52,422 nucleotides of DNA from Chalciporus piperatus (taxonomy: Eukaryota; Basidiomycota; Agaricomycetes; Boletales; Boletaceae): positions 1 to 52,422 of the forward strand of contig JBBPTG010000154.1 of the NCBI GenBank assembly GCA_038093975.1, read 5' to 3'. Below are positions 30,787-41,456 of this stretch, one piece after another. The position numbers and the translations under genes are program-made. Positions within the stretch are counted from its first letter, which is position 1. Every line of letters begins with the position of its first letter. The notes beneath the pieces are model-generated. The model ran no database searches and was not told where the DNA came from. It was given only the letters and a program-made list of their open reading frames with translations.

Positions 30787-31475
30787 CAATGACTGGAGCT
30801 TACTTGTCTGACTGAAGCCAGTCAGACAAGTGAGCCAGTAGCCAAGTGCCCCAGGCATCCAGTAATCTCAGTCATCCAGTAACCAAGTGTTCCAGTCATC
30901 CAATAGTCTCAGTCATCCAGTAGTCCAGTGAGTCAGTACTCCAGTAACCTCAGTAGTCTCAGACATCCAGACATCCAGTCACCAAGTCATTTCAGTAGTC
31001 CCAGTCATCCAGTCATCCAGTCACCAAGTCATTTCAGTAGTCCCAGTGGCCCAGTAGTCCAGTGCTCCAGTCACCCAGTCAATTCAGTGTGGCAGTGCTC
31101 CAGTCATCCAGTCACCCAGTCAGTTCAGTGTGGCAGTGCTCCAGTGCTCCAGTCACCCAGTCAATTCAGTGTGGCAGTGCTCCAGTGCTCCAGTCATCCA
31201 GTAATATCAGTAATCCAGTAGCTCAGTAGCCCAGTACTTCAGTACTCCAGTCGCCCAGTAGTGCAGTAACTAAGCAATCCAGTGGTCCAGTAATTCAGCT
31301 GGCAAGTGAGTTCAGTCACCCAGTAGCCAAGTCATCCAGTCATCTAGTAGCTCAGTCACCCAATAGCCAAGTATCCCAGTCATCCAGTCATCCAGTTGTC
31401 CTAGTAGCTCAGTTACCCAGTTACCCAGTTATCCAGTTACCCAGTCACTCAGTCACTCAGTCATCCAGTACAATG
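30787..31475 (-). repeat. Minisatellite, inverted copy (TCCAGTCA-type units)
   Basis: About 690 bp of degenerate units such as CATCCAGT, CACCCAGT and AGTCTCAGT, the reverse complement of the array at 21242-22059. A local higher-order repeat (CAGTCAATTCAGTGTGGCAG, three copies) lies at about 31078-31180. The long open frames here are repeat artefacts. Confidence 0.85.
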
Positions 31476-32261
31476 AGCCAGCTCATTCTGTACTAGTATC
31501 TGTCACTCAAGGATCTAACTGGAAGCAGAGAGGGGTGACAAGCAATGATGACATTCAAGAAGTATCTACTACATCAAGACTTCTAGCTAAGGTTGGAGGG
31601 AGGATTGAAGTACAGCATGGGTGAGCTGGATGGATGAATGAGATTAATGACAAGGCCATGGAGTTGACGAGCGGAATTGAGTTGTTGAAGTGATGGATGT
31701 GTGAGGAAGGGGCTGTGGGACCATTGGTGAGCGGAAACAGGCAGTTGTGCTCGTTGTGCTGGGGGGGTGATGCTGCGGGGCCGTTGACGAGCGGTTCCGC
31801 TCATGGATGTGTGGGGATGATGGTGCTGCATGGATGGGGCCACGGGATCATTGGGAGGTGAGCGGATGGGGTTGCCAGTGGATGATGGGCACTCACCTTT
31901 CAGTGCCGGTGTGGGCTGTTGAGCTGTTGAGCCCACACCGGCTGTGTTATGGACGAGCGGAATGTACCAGTGAAAGAGAACTTGAAGCGACGAGAGTTGC
32001 GAACGTGGCGCAAGTTTGAATGTCATGTGACTTTCAACTTGCGTCACCACGTGACTTTCAAACTTGTGCCATGTTCGTAACTTGCCACTCTTCCTCAACC
32101 ACTCTCGTCCTCGACAAGCAAGCCGGCGTGGGCTCAACAGCCCCGCCGGTGACCAAAGGTGAGTACAACTCAATTCCTTCCGCTCCTCGATCGTCCCGCA
32201 CCTCCTTCCTTGTACAACGCCGAGTGAAACCACTCGTTTCAACTCTCCGCACACCAACGAG
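31476..32261. other. Intergenic region with short inverted repeats, no supported gene
   Basis: It contains a perfect 13-bp stem, GCCGGTGTGGGCT at 31905-31917 facing 31930-31942 with a 12-nt loop. It also has an interrupted inverted repeat built from CAAGTTTGAA/CACGTGACTTTCAAACTTG words near 32010-32070. A 224-codon minus frame (31583-32257) is low-complexity Ser/Pro/His-rich with no domain and is not called as a gene. Confidence 0.4.
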
Positions 32262-32944
32262 TAGTGTTTAAAAGTCCAGTTACATAACTGGAAAAAAACC
32301 GAAACTTAACTTAACTGGAGCGAAATATAACTGAAACTGGGTGAAAAATTGTAACTGGTTACGTCCAGTTTCAGTTACAGTTTTGTCACTTCCAAAATTT
32401 TACAAAACTGTAAACAAACTGGTTATAACTGAAGGGTTATAAATAATAACCTATATATACCTTACCACTATTTTTCTGATTCTTTACAAATTTCTCTGAC
32501 TCCATTTGACTTTTTTTTCTGAAGACATAAATCAATTTAAACGACTGATTAAAATAATACCTAACCACACATGTTAATTTGCACTGCTGAGATTACATAT
32601 TTGCTTGTATTTTACTTAACTTGACCTCCATTCCAATGCCATATCCACCAAAACATATGATAATCGTGGTAATATAATAAAATGAGCATATCTTCTCAAG
32701 GACTGAACCAAATCACATGATCTAGGGGTCATTTTAAAGCTAAGAATCAGGGCTTTCTAATGTTAGTCCAGTTATGACAAAAAACCGGTCACAAACCGGT
32801 CATAAACTGGACCATAACTGATATGACAGTTATTTAGAGTTTCAGTTCAGTTAAACTGATTTTGCCGAAATTGATAACCAGTTACAGTTACAGTTTTGTC
32901 AAAAGAGGTACAAAAACTTAACTTAACTGGACTTTTAAACACTA
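32262..32944 (+). mobile_element. hAT-type MITE, copy 1 (683 bp)
   Basis: Terminal inverted repeats TAGTGTTTAAAAGTCCAGTT at the left and its reverse complement at the right; rich in AACTG/CAGTT words and with no ORF. It is a close relative, in opposite orientation, of the MITE at 43175-50451, whose 8-bp target duplication indicates the hAT superfamily. For this copy the flanks (CCAACGAG left, ATTAAACA right) do not form a duplication. Confidence 0.75.
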
Positions 32945-33284
32945 ATTAAACAGCCAACCGCTCTGCTTCCTCATGTTCCACCTAGTACACCGCTTACACC
33001 GACCATCATGAATAAAGCAAATTTCTTCGGCTCACACACTCATACCATCTAACTGCCTACCCACTGCCCTCTCTTCATCCTCCTCCCTTCAGTCGATGAG
33101 AAGGAATGCGGCATAGGTGCTGCGGGTCCAGAAATGCTGGAGCCATGGTAGTGATGGGACAGGCGGTGCCACCTTGAATGGGATAGGGGAGGGCAGACAG
33201 AGGCGGATTAGGAATGACGGGACGCCCATTGGGCAGTCACTGGGGAGGAGGATCAGCGACGCACTTGGCTTCTGATGCTTGACG

Positions 33285-33974
33285 TCACGGAGCCCGTCTT
33301 TCTTTATCCTCCATTTTTATCTCCCTGCGGAGTTCCACTATCACCGCAGGAGCAGCTGAGCTTCTAGCAGGATTGGAAGGGGGAGAGAGGTGAGGGTTGA
33401 CTGGGACTGGGGTCGCTAGGGTCTTGCTCGCCAGTGCACATTTGATAAGGAGCTGGCCACGGAAGTGGACCAGCATGTTGTTTTGATATAGGCGGACGAT
33501 AAGGGGGAGGACCTTGCCTGAGTCGGCATACAGAGCTGCTGGATGCAGATGTGCCTTGAATGAGTGGAAGATGGAGACAATCCAGCATATAGCTCTGCTG
33601 CTTCCATCCCCACATGATGTGGGGATAGTTGGAACTGAAAATGTTTTCCCCTGATTGGGGCCGGCCTTGGTAGTCCATGTCCAGGTGAGAGGGTGTGCAG
33701 TGACATAGCGCAGAACAAAGCTGGGAATCGCGGGTGGAGAGAAGCGAGCGCGAAAAGTTCCCTTAGGGAAGGCATGAAAACGCTTCCCTATGTCTGAGAG
33801 AAGGATCTCACATGGAGTGTCTGCTGAGCAGACGTGTTTTGGGAGGGTAGGGTTTTTTCCCACGGGGGATGGTGGTGGTTCGAGTCTAAGGGTATTTGGA
33901 CTGTTATCTTCGGTGACCCAGTCGCGTGCGAACTGGACGGCATGCTTTCATGTAATGCTGTCCATACCGTTCAC
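33285..33974 (-). pseudogene. Degraded gene of unknown function (last exon)
   Basis: An exon of 230 codons is suggested from an acceptor at 33975 (branch GCTAAC, then ATGCAG) to the stop at 33285. It has one in-frame TGA at 33950-33948. Readable parts: VQFARDWVTEDNSPNTLRLE, HVCSADTPCEILLSDIGKRF, SFVLRYVTAHPLTWTWTT and GKVLPLIVRLYQNNMLVHF. I do not recognise the family. Upstream coding to about 34240 is likely but its splicing could not be settled. A plus-strand frame at 34334-34564 (YDIYCFLRSLQKSPLANLRF) also looks protein-like but is unassigned. Confidence 0.4.
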
Positions 33975-34564
33975 CTGCATGAGTTAGCATTGAGTGGCGG
34001 AGACAACGTGAGGGAGGGAATGGGGGACAGACCTTGGAGACCAGGCATATTGTCACCATGAGTGAAGTACCGAACCGAGAGCTCCAATGCCGAGCGGTTC
34101 GCAAATTTCTCAGGCGACTTGGGGAAAATTCGACAAACTTTCTCGACAAGACTAAACAGTAAGTTCGTGATGTTGATGAACGACTATTGCTGTTTTCAGT
34201 AGAGTTGGCAGTGTGAGAAAATACACGAAACTGCTGCATCGTCCTCCAGCCTGAGCGTTCAACTCAAAATGACGATATCTCGCGATCTAGCAAATGGACC
34301 ACCTCAAATCATTCAATACCACCATCCAGTTGTTTGTCCGCAGGGAATCACGCAAAAAAATACGACATCTACTGCTTCCTTCGATCACTTCAAAAATCAC
34401 CTCTCGCCAACCTCAGATTTGATTTTACGGCCAAACGCGCACGTCAGGCGCTCAACCGAACGTACGGAGGAGCTTGCAGGGGATCAGCCGAGCGCAGAGA
34501 GGGATTTTACTGGTGGCCCGGGAGCTTGCTGCTGCAGGTAGTTATTCTCGTGGATCGCGGATGA

Positions 34565-34837
34565 CTTGAAATCAGTCTATTCGTTAGATCCACCATACCT
34601 TAGCAGAACAATCATGTCTACTGTCTAACATGCTTTCGTAAATGACCATGAGTTCCTCGGGATGGTTTGCAACTGAAATCGTATCGCGGAAGTGATTGAT
34701 AAGTCAGATACTGTCACTGGTCAACTACGGCCTCAATTTTTACCTCCATTTTGCATTGACCACCTTCGCGCCCAACATCCGTGCTGTGGAACATCACCAT
34801 TCCTTTGTAGTTTTCTCCTACACTCCTTCGTGATCAC
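34565..34837 (+). other. Left flank of element B, former upstream region of the 41-kb gene
   Basis: Removing element B with one ATCAC duplication joins this stretch to the start of the gene at 41434/41457. It is therefore the probable promoter and 5' UTR of that gene, with pyrimidine-rich tracts (TTTTCTCCTACACTCCTTC) just before the insertion point. Confidence 0.45.
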
Positions 34838-35293
34838 TGTTATAGTATTTAAAAACTTTTCAAAACTTTTGCCTACAACGGTATTCGAACTCTGGACTTT
34901 GTCTACAACTTAGGGGTCAAGCCGGATTCATCTTAATCCGCTCCGGTAGTCCCTGTAGCATTACGTAAGCTATTACATAATCAGGTCACGTGACAAAGGT
35001 CCAGACTTAGATGAGTCAGCAATGATGTCATGGCCTAGACCCTAATCCGTACCTGGTACCTTTTCTTATCTATCGTCCCATTTACCTTATCTATCTTTTC
35101 CTTTATGATTTCCTTATTCGGCTGTTGGTCTGTGCGCACTTCTCAATAGTATATAAGTAGCCCTGTACTTATCACAGACCCCAGTCTAATCCATTTGTTG
35201 CTTCACCGCAATTAAGTTTTAGTACTCAGCATACTCCTTCGCAAGGCCTAGTGTTGCCTTAAGTCCCCGCCGTGTTGTGACTCAGTCATAACA
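34838..35293 (+). repeat. 5' LTR of element B
   Basis: TGTTATAGTATTT to CAGTCATAACA. It contains TATATAA at 35150-35156, the predicted transcript start AGTCTAATCCA at 35183-35193, and a tRNA T-arm-like GGTATTCGAACTCTGG near its start. Confidence 0.92.
35150..35156 (+). promoter_or_regulatory. TATA box of element B LTR
   Basis: TATATAA, 33 nt upstream of the 11-nt segment at 35183 that pairs with the primer-binding site. Confidence 0.7.
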
Positions 35294-35295
35294 CT

Positions 35296-35306
35296 TGGAT
35301 TAGACT
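35296..35306 (+). promoter_or_regulatory. Self-priming primer-binding site of element B
   Basis: TGGATTAGACT, 2 nt after the LTR, is the exact reverse complement of AGTCTAATCCA at 35183-35193 in the LTR. This 11-nt match at the predicted 5' end of the transcript is the Tf1-type self-priming arrangement. Confidence 0.8.
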
Positions 35307-36003
35307 TGAAAACACCGCCCGGACTCTAGGGCTAAAGAGTTGGTCAAAAAGCATCGTTTGTGTACGTGACACACAGGAGAAAACAACTCCATCCACTGTT
35401 GTCTATACGGTCGTCCGCCGTTACAAATATGGATAAAGTTGCTGTTCCCCATAGTGCACAAGGGGCTTTTTGATCGTTCGAGACGTCTTGGGGTCCGCTC
35501 ACGCGCAAACCCTCTGACTGTAGACACGATCCGGGTTCGCGTGATCACCCGTTGACGTCACGCATTCGCCATCTGGCTATTCATTTCGTTTGGGCCAGCC
35601 TTTAGTGCCCTGTTTCTGTTATCCTCCGTACTATAGTATTTGTTCGAAGACCGGATTGGGATCGTGCCCAATTGCGAAGGACGACAAGGGAAAAGCGCGT
35701 CGCCGCCCCCTTGGCTGAGTCATACGTAGCAACGTAAGCCGGCAGCACCGCCGAGGTACAAAAAATAGAACACAATAAAAATAGTATCCTGTATTACGAT
35801 AGCTTTTGCTGCTGCTCGAAAAATAGAAGTTCGAGAGTAGTGTATGTGTAAAATCAAAACAGATCTTGGGAAAATTCCTCAGAAGGTCTGCCGAGATTCC
35901 GATAAGCGTCGCAGGTACTACCTCCGCTCGAAAAAATATTTTCTTCGTCCTCGTGTCTGTCATCCCCAGAGAACCTTTGGAAGATAGGGTTCAGTAAGGA
36001 TAT
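35307..36003 (+). other. Leader of element B, no gene seen
   Basis: About 700 nt of untranslated leader between the primer-binding site and the gag ATG. No credible ORF; packaging signals would be expected here but none can be named. Confidence 0.5.
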
Positions 36004-37329
36004 ATGTCAGCAGAGTTCTTAGATCAAGAAGATCAAGGTTACAGATCTCCCCCAAGTCACTTCCCTTCCTCATCCGAAAGTTCACCTCCTCCTACTCCCC
36101 GTCCCGAATCTCCGATGGCAGATCCCGCTGATCCCGTCGCCGCTCTCACCGCCGCTCTGAAGGCGCTCCTTTCAGACAATTCGGACTCCGTGTCCAAAAA
36201 GGTTGCCGACCCTGGGAAATGGGATGGTGACCGCACCAAGTTCCGTTTGTGGTGGGCGCAGGTCAACGCCTGGCAGTCTGTCCATACGTGGAAAAACAAC
36301 AAGGTTCGATGCCTAGCCGTACTCTCACGGTTAGAAGGAAAAGCGGCTGGGTTCGCCCAGATGACAATAGAAAAATGGACTCGATACGAATTGCTACCAC
36401 CGCCACCGGTAGAAGGCGAACCAGAACCTGAACGAGAACCCCTGGGACTACTAGCATGGCCCACGTGGACAATATTTTCACATCTCCTCAAAACATATTT
36501 CCAGATTGACGTTCTCGCTCATGAGAGTCTCAGGAAATTGGAAGCATTGAAGCAGGCTGGGAAACCTGTGGACATCTTCCTACAGGAGTTTGAATTGTTG
36601 AAGGCGGAATCGGAAATAGAAGACGCTCATGCCAAAGAGCTTCTGAAAAAGGCAATAGATTACAAAATCTATTATCAGGCGCAAATCAACACCAATGTTG
36701 ATGAGCAAAATCTGACCAATACGATCGACACCTACCGAAAGTTGGGTCGAACTTTCGAACGTATCGTCGTTGAACGCGGTGCTCCAGTTCGTCAGGCACC
36801 CGCGACTGCGCCAAGGCCTTCAACATCATTTCCGTATTTCCCTCCTCGTTACCCAATCGCATCACGTCCGCTCCCACGTCCCCCCGCTCCGTATGCGGCC
36901 CCCCGTTTCACTCCCACAGGCACACAGCCTGGTCGTGGAGCCCCGATGGATCTGTCGGCACAGCAAATGCCAAGATCCCCCGTTCGGGGAAACTGTTTCA
37001 ATTGCGACCAGCCAGGTCATTTTGCAAACGCGTGCCCAAAGCCCCACAGGCCGCGTCAGAGACAAGTTGTTATGTGGGATCCATACTCGCAACAATACGT
37101 TGAGTCTTCCCTGCCGTTTGACAACCGGCAGATGCCCTTCGCAGGTACCATCCCTGCACCCTACCCTTCCCAATCTTCCCCCTACCCCGCTGGCCCGTCC
37201 ACCAGCACAAGTTACATGTCGCATCAAGCGGCATATACCAACCAAGAAGCGGAAGCGTACTGGCGCGACCGCATTGAATCAGAAGCCAAGGCACAGGCAG
37301 CCGAGGCTTTAAAAGGAAACAGCCAATGA
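36004..37329 (+). CDS. Element B gag (441 aa)
   Basis: ATG at 36004, TGA at 37327-37329. The capsid region runs from about residue 60 (KKVADPGKWDGDRTKFRLWW) to about 250 (LTNTIDTYRKLGRTFERI). It is followed by a Pro-rich linker, the TGTQPGRGAPMD motif and one CCHC zinc knuckle, CFNCDQPGHFANAC, near residue 330. It would assemble virus-like particles and bind the element RNA. The last base triplet overlaps the pol start as ATGA, with pol in the -1 frame. It is nearly identical to element C gag (47856-49190), with a few small substitutions and one short indel near the N-terminus. Confidence 0.88.
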   Translation: MSAEFLDQEDQGYRSPPSHFPSSSESSPPPTPRPESPMADPADPVAALTAALKALLSDNSDSVSKKVADPGKWDGDRTKFRLWWAQVNAWQSVHTWKNNKVRCLAVLSRLEGKAAGFAQMTIEKWTRYELLPPPPVEGEPEPEREPLGLLAWPTWTIFSHLLKTYFQIDVLAHESLRKLEALKQAGKPVDIFLQEFELLKAESEIEDAHAKELLKKAIDYKIYYQAQINTNVDEQNLTNTIDTYRKLGRTFERIVVERGAPVRQAPATAPRPSTSFPYFPPRYPIASRPLPRPPAPYAAPRFTPTGTQPGRGAPMDLSAQQMPRSPVRGNCFNCDQPGHFANACPKPHRPRQRQVVMWDPYSQQYVESSLPFDNRQMPFAGTIPAPYPSQSSPYPAGPSTSTSYMSHQAAYTNQEAEAYWRDRIESEAKAQAAEALKGNSQ

Positions 37330-40300
37330 GAGAAATGGGTTCTCGGCGGCTCGGACATAGTGTACCAAATGGTTGTATTAGTACTACTCCTTGTGTTCCG
37401 TTTCAATATAACTTTTCTTCTTCTGAAAGGGCGTCCCTTAGTGGCGTGGCGACAGAAGTAAAACAATTCGTGCTTAATTCCCTTAAGGTAAATTATTCGA
37501 AAAAAGAAATCCCATCAAAAATACATGTAAGGAATCAGAATCGGAAAAACGAGCTGGATCTCGCTATTACTATTATGTACGATAAAGGGGAGCAATGGAA
37601 GAAAATGGAGTTTGCCGCTCTGTTGGATTCCGGCGCAACCGAAACTTTTATAGATAAATCGTTCTGTGAGCGACATGGTTTGACACTGGAAGAACTTCCT
37701 TTTCCTATTCCAGTGTATAACGCCGACGGCTCAGAGGGAGCGATAGGCGGTGTCACTCACAAGGTTTCGCTTGTTTTGGGACACAATGGACATTTTGAGC
37801 ATATGGACGCTTTCGTTTCTGTACTTGGCACTCATCACATGATCATCGGCTATGATTGGCTTGAGAGGCATAACCCTGAAATTGATTGGGTGGCCAAACG
37901 AGTACGATTCACACGCTGTACGGATCAGTGCAAAGTAGTCAACTATCATTTGAATCGTTCTTTTTCTATTCGTAGAGTGTTTGAGGCGGGGCTCACCGAG
38001 AAAGTCCCAGTAGAACTCCACGAGTACTTAGACGTCTTTTCAGAGCAAGAGAGTGAGCGTATGCCTACCCGAAAGGCGTGGGACCACGCAATAGATCTCA
38101 AGCCTGATTTCGTTCCTAAAAAGGGTCGGGTGATTCCGATGTCCGAACAGGAACTTGATGACGTCAAAAAGTTCATCGATAAGGAGTTATCGAAAGGATA
38201 TCTTCGTCCGTCGAAATCCCCTCAGACATCTCCTGTTTTCTTTATTCCAAAAAAGGACGGTAAAAAGAGATTAGTTATGGACTATCGTTATGTAAATGAG
38301 GGAACTGTCAAGAACGCTTACCCTCTTCCCCTCATTTCCGGACTTATCGACCAGCTCAAAGGAGCTGACATGTTTACTAAAATGGACCTACGTTGGGGTT
38401 ATAATAATGTTAGAATAAAAGAAGGCGACGAATGGAAAGCGGCTTTCGTTACTCCATTTGGCGCTTACGAACCTGTTGTTATGTACTTTGGACTTACGAA
38501 CTCTCCCCCCACATTCCAACAAATGATGAACGATCTATTTAGCGATCTTCATGGGGTCCTTATTATTTATATCGACGATCTCATGATCTTTACGTTCGGA
38601 AAAACTAGAGCAGAGCACTTAGAAATAGTTAAAACCGTATTGCAACGTCTCAGAGAGAACGATCTTTACGTAAAACCAGAAAGTGTAGCTTCGCGGTGGA
38701 TTCCGTAGATTTCTTGGGAATGGTTATCTCCCAGAAAGGCGTAGAGATGGACACTTCAAAAGTGCAGGCTATTTTAGACTGGCCGGCGCCAACTCGGTTG
38801 AAGGGTGTTCAGTCCTTTTTAGGATTGGCTAACTTCTACCGACGCTTCATTCAGGGCTTCGCTGACATTGCTCGTCCCTTGAATGACCTTACCAAAAAGG
38901 ACACACCATACCGGTGGGGACCGGAGCAACAGCAAGCTTTTGACAAGCTGAAGCAGCAATTCACTACCGCTCCGCTTTTAGCTTATCCTGACCGCTCTAA
39001 AGAAGTCAGAGTAGAAACGGACGCTAGTGATATTGCAACGGGAGCTGTGCTCTCGGTTAAATGCGATGATGGCCTCTGGAGGCCTTGTGCCTTCATTTCC
39101 CATTCCTTTAGTTCTGCCGAGAAGAACTACCCGGTTTATGACAAGGAGCTTCTAGCTGTCATTCGGGCTTTGCAGGAATGGAGACATTATCTAATGGGTC
39201 GAGAACATTTCGAGATTTGGACTGATCACAAGAATCTCGAATATTGGAAATCTCCCCAAACTCTGAGCCCACGTCAAGCACGCTGGAATGCGCTGCTCTC
39301 AGAGTATAATTACTCGATTATTTATAAACCGGGTGCCACAAATGGAAGGGCTGATGCTTTATCTCGTCGAGAAGATCACGGAGAAGCAGATCCCGACCAT
39401 AACAAAAATATTACTGTCCTTCCTGCTTCTGTTTTTATTAATACGGTCACTCTTTCTTCACCTATTTACGACGAAATACAAAATGAATCAGAAAAAATAA
39501 AAAATGATACTTTAGATGGCTTCGTTTTTGACGAGGGGTCTATAGTATTTAAAAATGACAAAAACAAAGTTTTCGTTCCTATTTCTTTACGTACTAAACT
39601 ACTCACAATCCTTCATGATTCTCCTATTGGCGGCCATGGTGGCCAAGGACGTACTTTGCATCTGGTTACTCGTTATTTCTCGTGGCCTGGTGTCACAAAG
39701 GACGTTAAAACTTACGTAGAACATTGTCAGACGTGCGCCCTCACGAAGGGAAAGTCAACTGCACAAGCTGGCAAATTAATTCCCCTTCCGGTTCCAAAAG
39801 AACCTTGGAAGGATATATCTATAGACTTTACCACGGGATTCCCTAAATCACGTGGTTTCGATGCCATTTGTGTAATTGTAGATCGCTTCTCTAAAGAAGT
39901 CGAGTTTATCGCTTGTAAAAAGACAATTTCTTCGAAAGAACTAGCTATTTTATTTAGAGACAATGTTTGGTGTAGACACGGACTTCCCTCTTCGATTGTT
40001 TCAGATCGAGGACCGCAATTTGCATCGGAGTTTACTTCACAGCTTTGCACCCTTCTAGGAATAGAACAGAAGCTGTCAACCGCTTATCACCCCCAAACCG
40101 ATGGCCAAACGGAGCGTATGAACCGAGAACTCCAGCAGTATCTCCGCGCTTACGTGGCTAAACGTCAAACGGAATGGGCTGATTGGTTGAAGATAGCACA
40201 GTTCCATCACAATTCCTCCCTTTCCACTGCTACCGGAACGATCCCCTTCGCTATAACAAAAAACTACTTCCCACGCATGGGATTCGAAGGCGATTCATCT

Positions 40301-40960
40301 CCGGCTGGTACATTCTTAGAGAAATGTGGAAAGGCACACAAAGAAGTAGAGCAGGCGTTAGAAGAAACTCAGAACCGGATGAAAGAGCAAGCGGACAAGC
40401 ATCGGTCCGAAGCTCCAGATTATCAAATCGGAGATTTCGTTATGTTATCCACGGACAACCTCAAACTACCTTATCCTTCCAAAAAGATGACACAAAACTG
40501 GATCGGACCTTATCAGATCACGAAGGTCCTTCCCAATGCAGTCACACTAGACTTGCCCAATTCAATGCATATTCATCCCACGGTTAATGTCAAACGGGTC
40601 AAACCGGCTCGAGAACCGTTGGAAGGGCAACCGGTCCGTCTTCCGGATCCGGTAATAGTCAACCAAGAAGGAGAAGAAGAGTACGAGGTGGATTACGTAG
40701 TGAAGTCTCAGGTTAAACAAGGACAGTTAGAGTACCTGGTTCATTGGAAAGGCTGGGACATATCGGACCGTACATGGGAAAAGGCAGCGCATTTGTCAAA
40801 TGCACCTGAAGCTGTCAAAGCTTTTCACAAAAAGCACCCGTCCGCCCCACGCCGTATTAACATGACCATGGGAAATTTCTCGGCCTTATTTCAGAAATAC
40901 GAAAATCTGACAGAGGTTCCTGTGCGGAAATTGCCGAATCGCCTGGAATGCGATTCCTAG
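37326..40960 (+). pseudogene. Element B pol, frameshifted in reverse transcriptase
   Basis: Protease (LLDSGATETFIDKSF), RT (YIDDLMIFTFG), RNase H (ETDASDIATGAVLSV), integrase (HDSPIGGHGGQ...CQTCALTKG; core residues in SIDFTTGF, VSDRGPQFAS and DGQTERMN) and chromodomain (YEVDYVVKSQ...YLVHWKGW) are all present. The frame breaks at 38679-38683: GAAAG where element C has GAAAAG. Losing one A turns KPEKC into KPESV and gives a stop at 38708, while the rest of pol resumes in the next frame from 38696. With apparently identical LTRs, the deletion happened at or after insertion, or is a homopolymer sequencing error. The product would stop inside RT, so the copy cannot supply its own integrase. Confidence 0.88.
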
Positions 40961-40971
40961 AGAGGGGATAG
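40959..40971 (+). promoter_or_regulatory. Polypurine tract of element B
   Basis: AGAGAGGGGATAG immediately before the 3' LTR. Confidence 0.7.
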
Positions 40972-41427
40972 TGTTATAGTATTTAAAAACTTTTCAAAAC
41001 TTTTGCCTACAACGGTATTCGAACTCTGGACTTTGTCTACAACTTAGGGGTCAAGCCGGATTCATCTTAATCCGCTCCGGTAGTCCCTGTAGCATTACGT
41101 AAGCTATTACATAATCAGGTCACGTGACAAAGGTCCAGACTTAGATGAGTCAGCAATGATGTCATGGCCTAGACCCTAATCCGTACCTGGTACCTTTTCT
41201 TATCTATCGTCCCATTTACCTTATCTATCTTTTCCTTTATGATTTCCTTATTCGGCTGTTGGTCTGTGCGCACTTCTCAATAGTATATAAGTAGCCCTGT
41301 ACTTATCACAGACCCCAGTCTAATCCATTTGTTGCTTCACCGCAATTAAGTTTTAGTACTCAGCATACTCCTTCGCAAGGCCTAGTGTTGCCTTAAGTCC
41401 CCGCCGTGTTGTGACTCAGTCATAACA
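40972..41427 (+). repeat. 3' LTR of element B
   Basis: 456 bp with no difference from the 5' LTR seen by eye; followed by the ATCAC duplication. Confidence 0.92.
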
Positions 41428-41456
41428 ATCACTATGGCCAATCAGAAAATAAAAAA

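Larger units (their letters stand above)
34838..41427 (+). mobile_element. Ty3 chromodomain retrotransposon B (complete, plus strand)
   Basis: Two 456-bp LTRs (34838-35293 and 40972-41427) look identical by eye and the element is flanked by ATCAC at 34833-34837 and 41428-41432. This is the youngest insertion in the window. It carries gag, a frameshifted pol and a full leader with primer-binding site. It is inserted a few bases upstream of the start of an unknown gene. Confidence 0.92.

Noticed and set aside
30928..31221. 97-codon Ser/Pro/Gln-rich plus-strand frame
   Set aside because: It lies entirely within the inverted minisatellite and has only repeat-derived composition.
31583..32257. 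224-codon minus-strand frame as a gene
   Set aside because: Low-complexity, no domain, no splice-site support, and it crosses the hairpin and inverted-repeat DNA next to the MITE.
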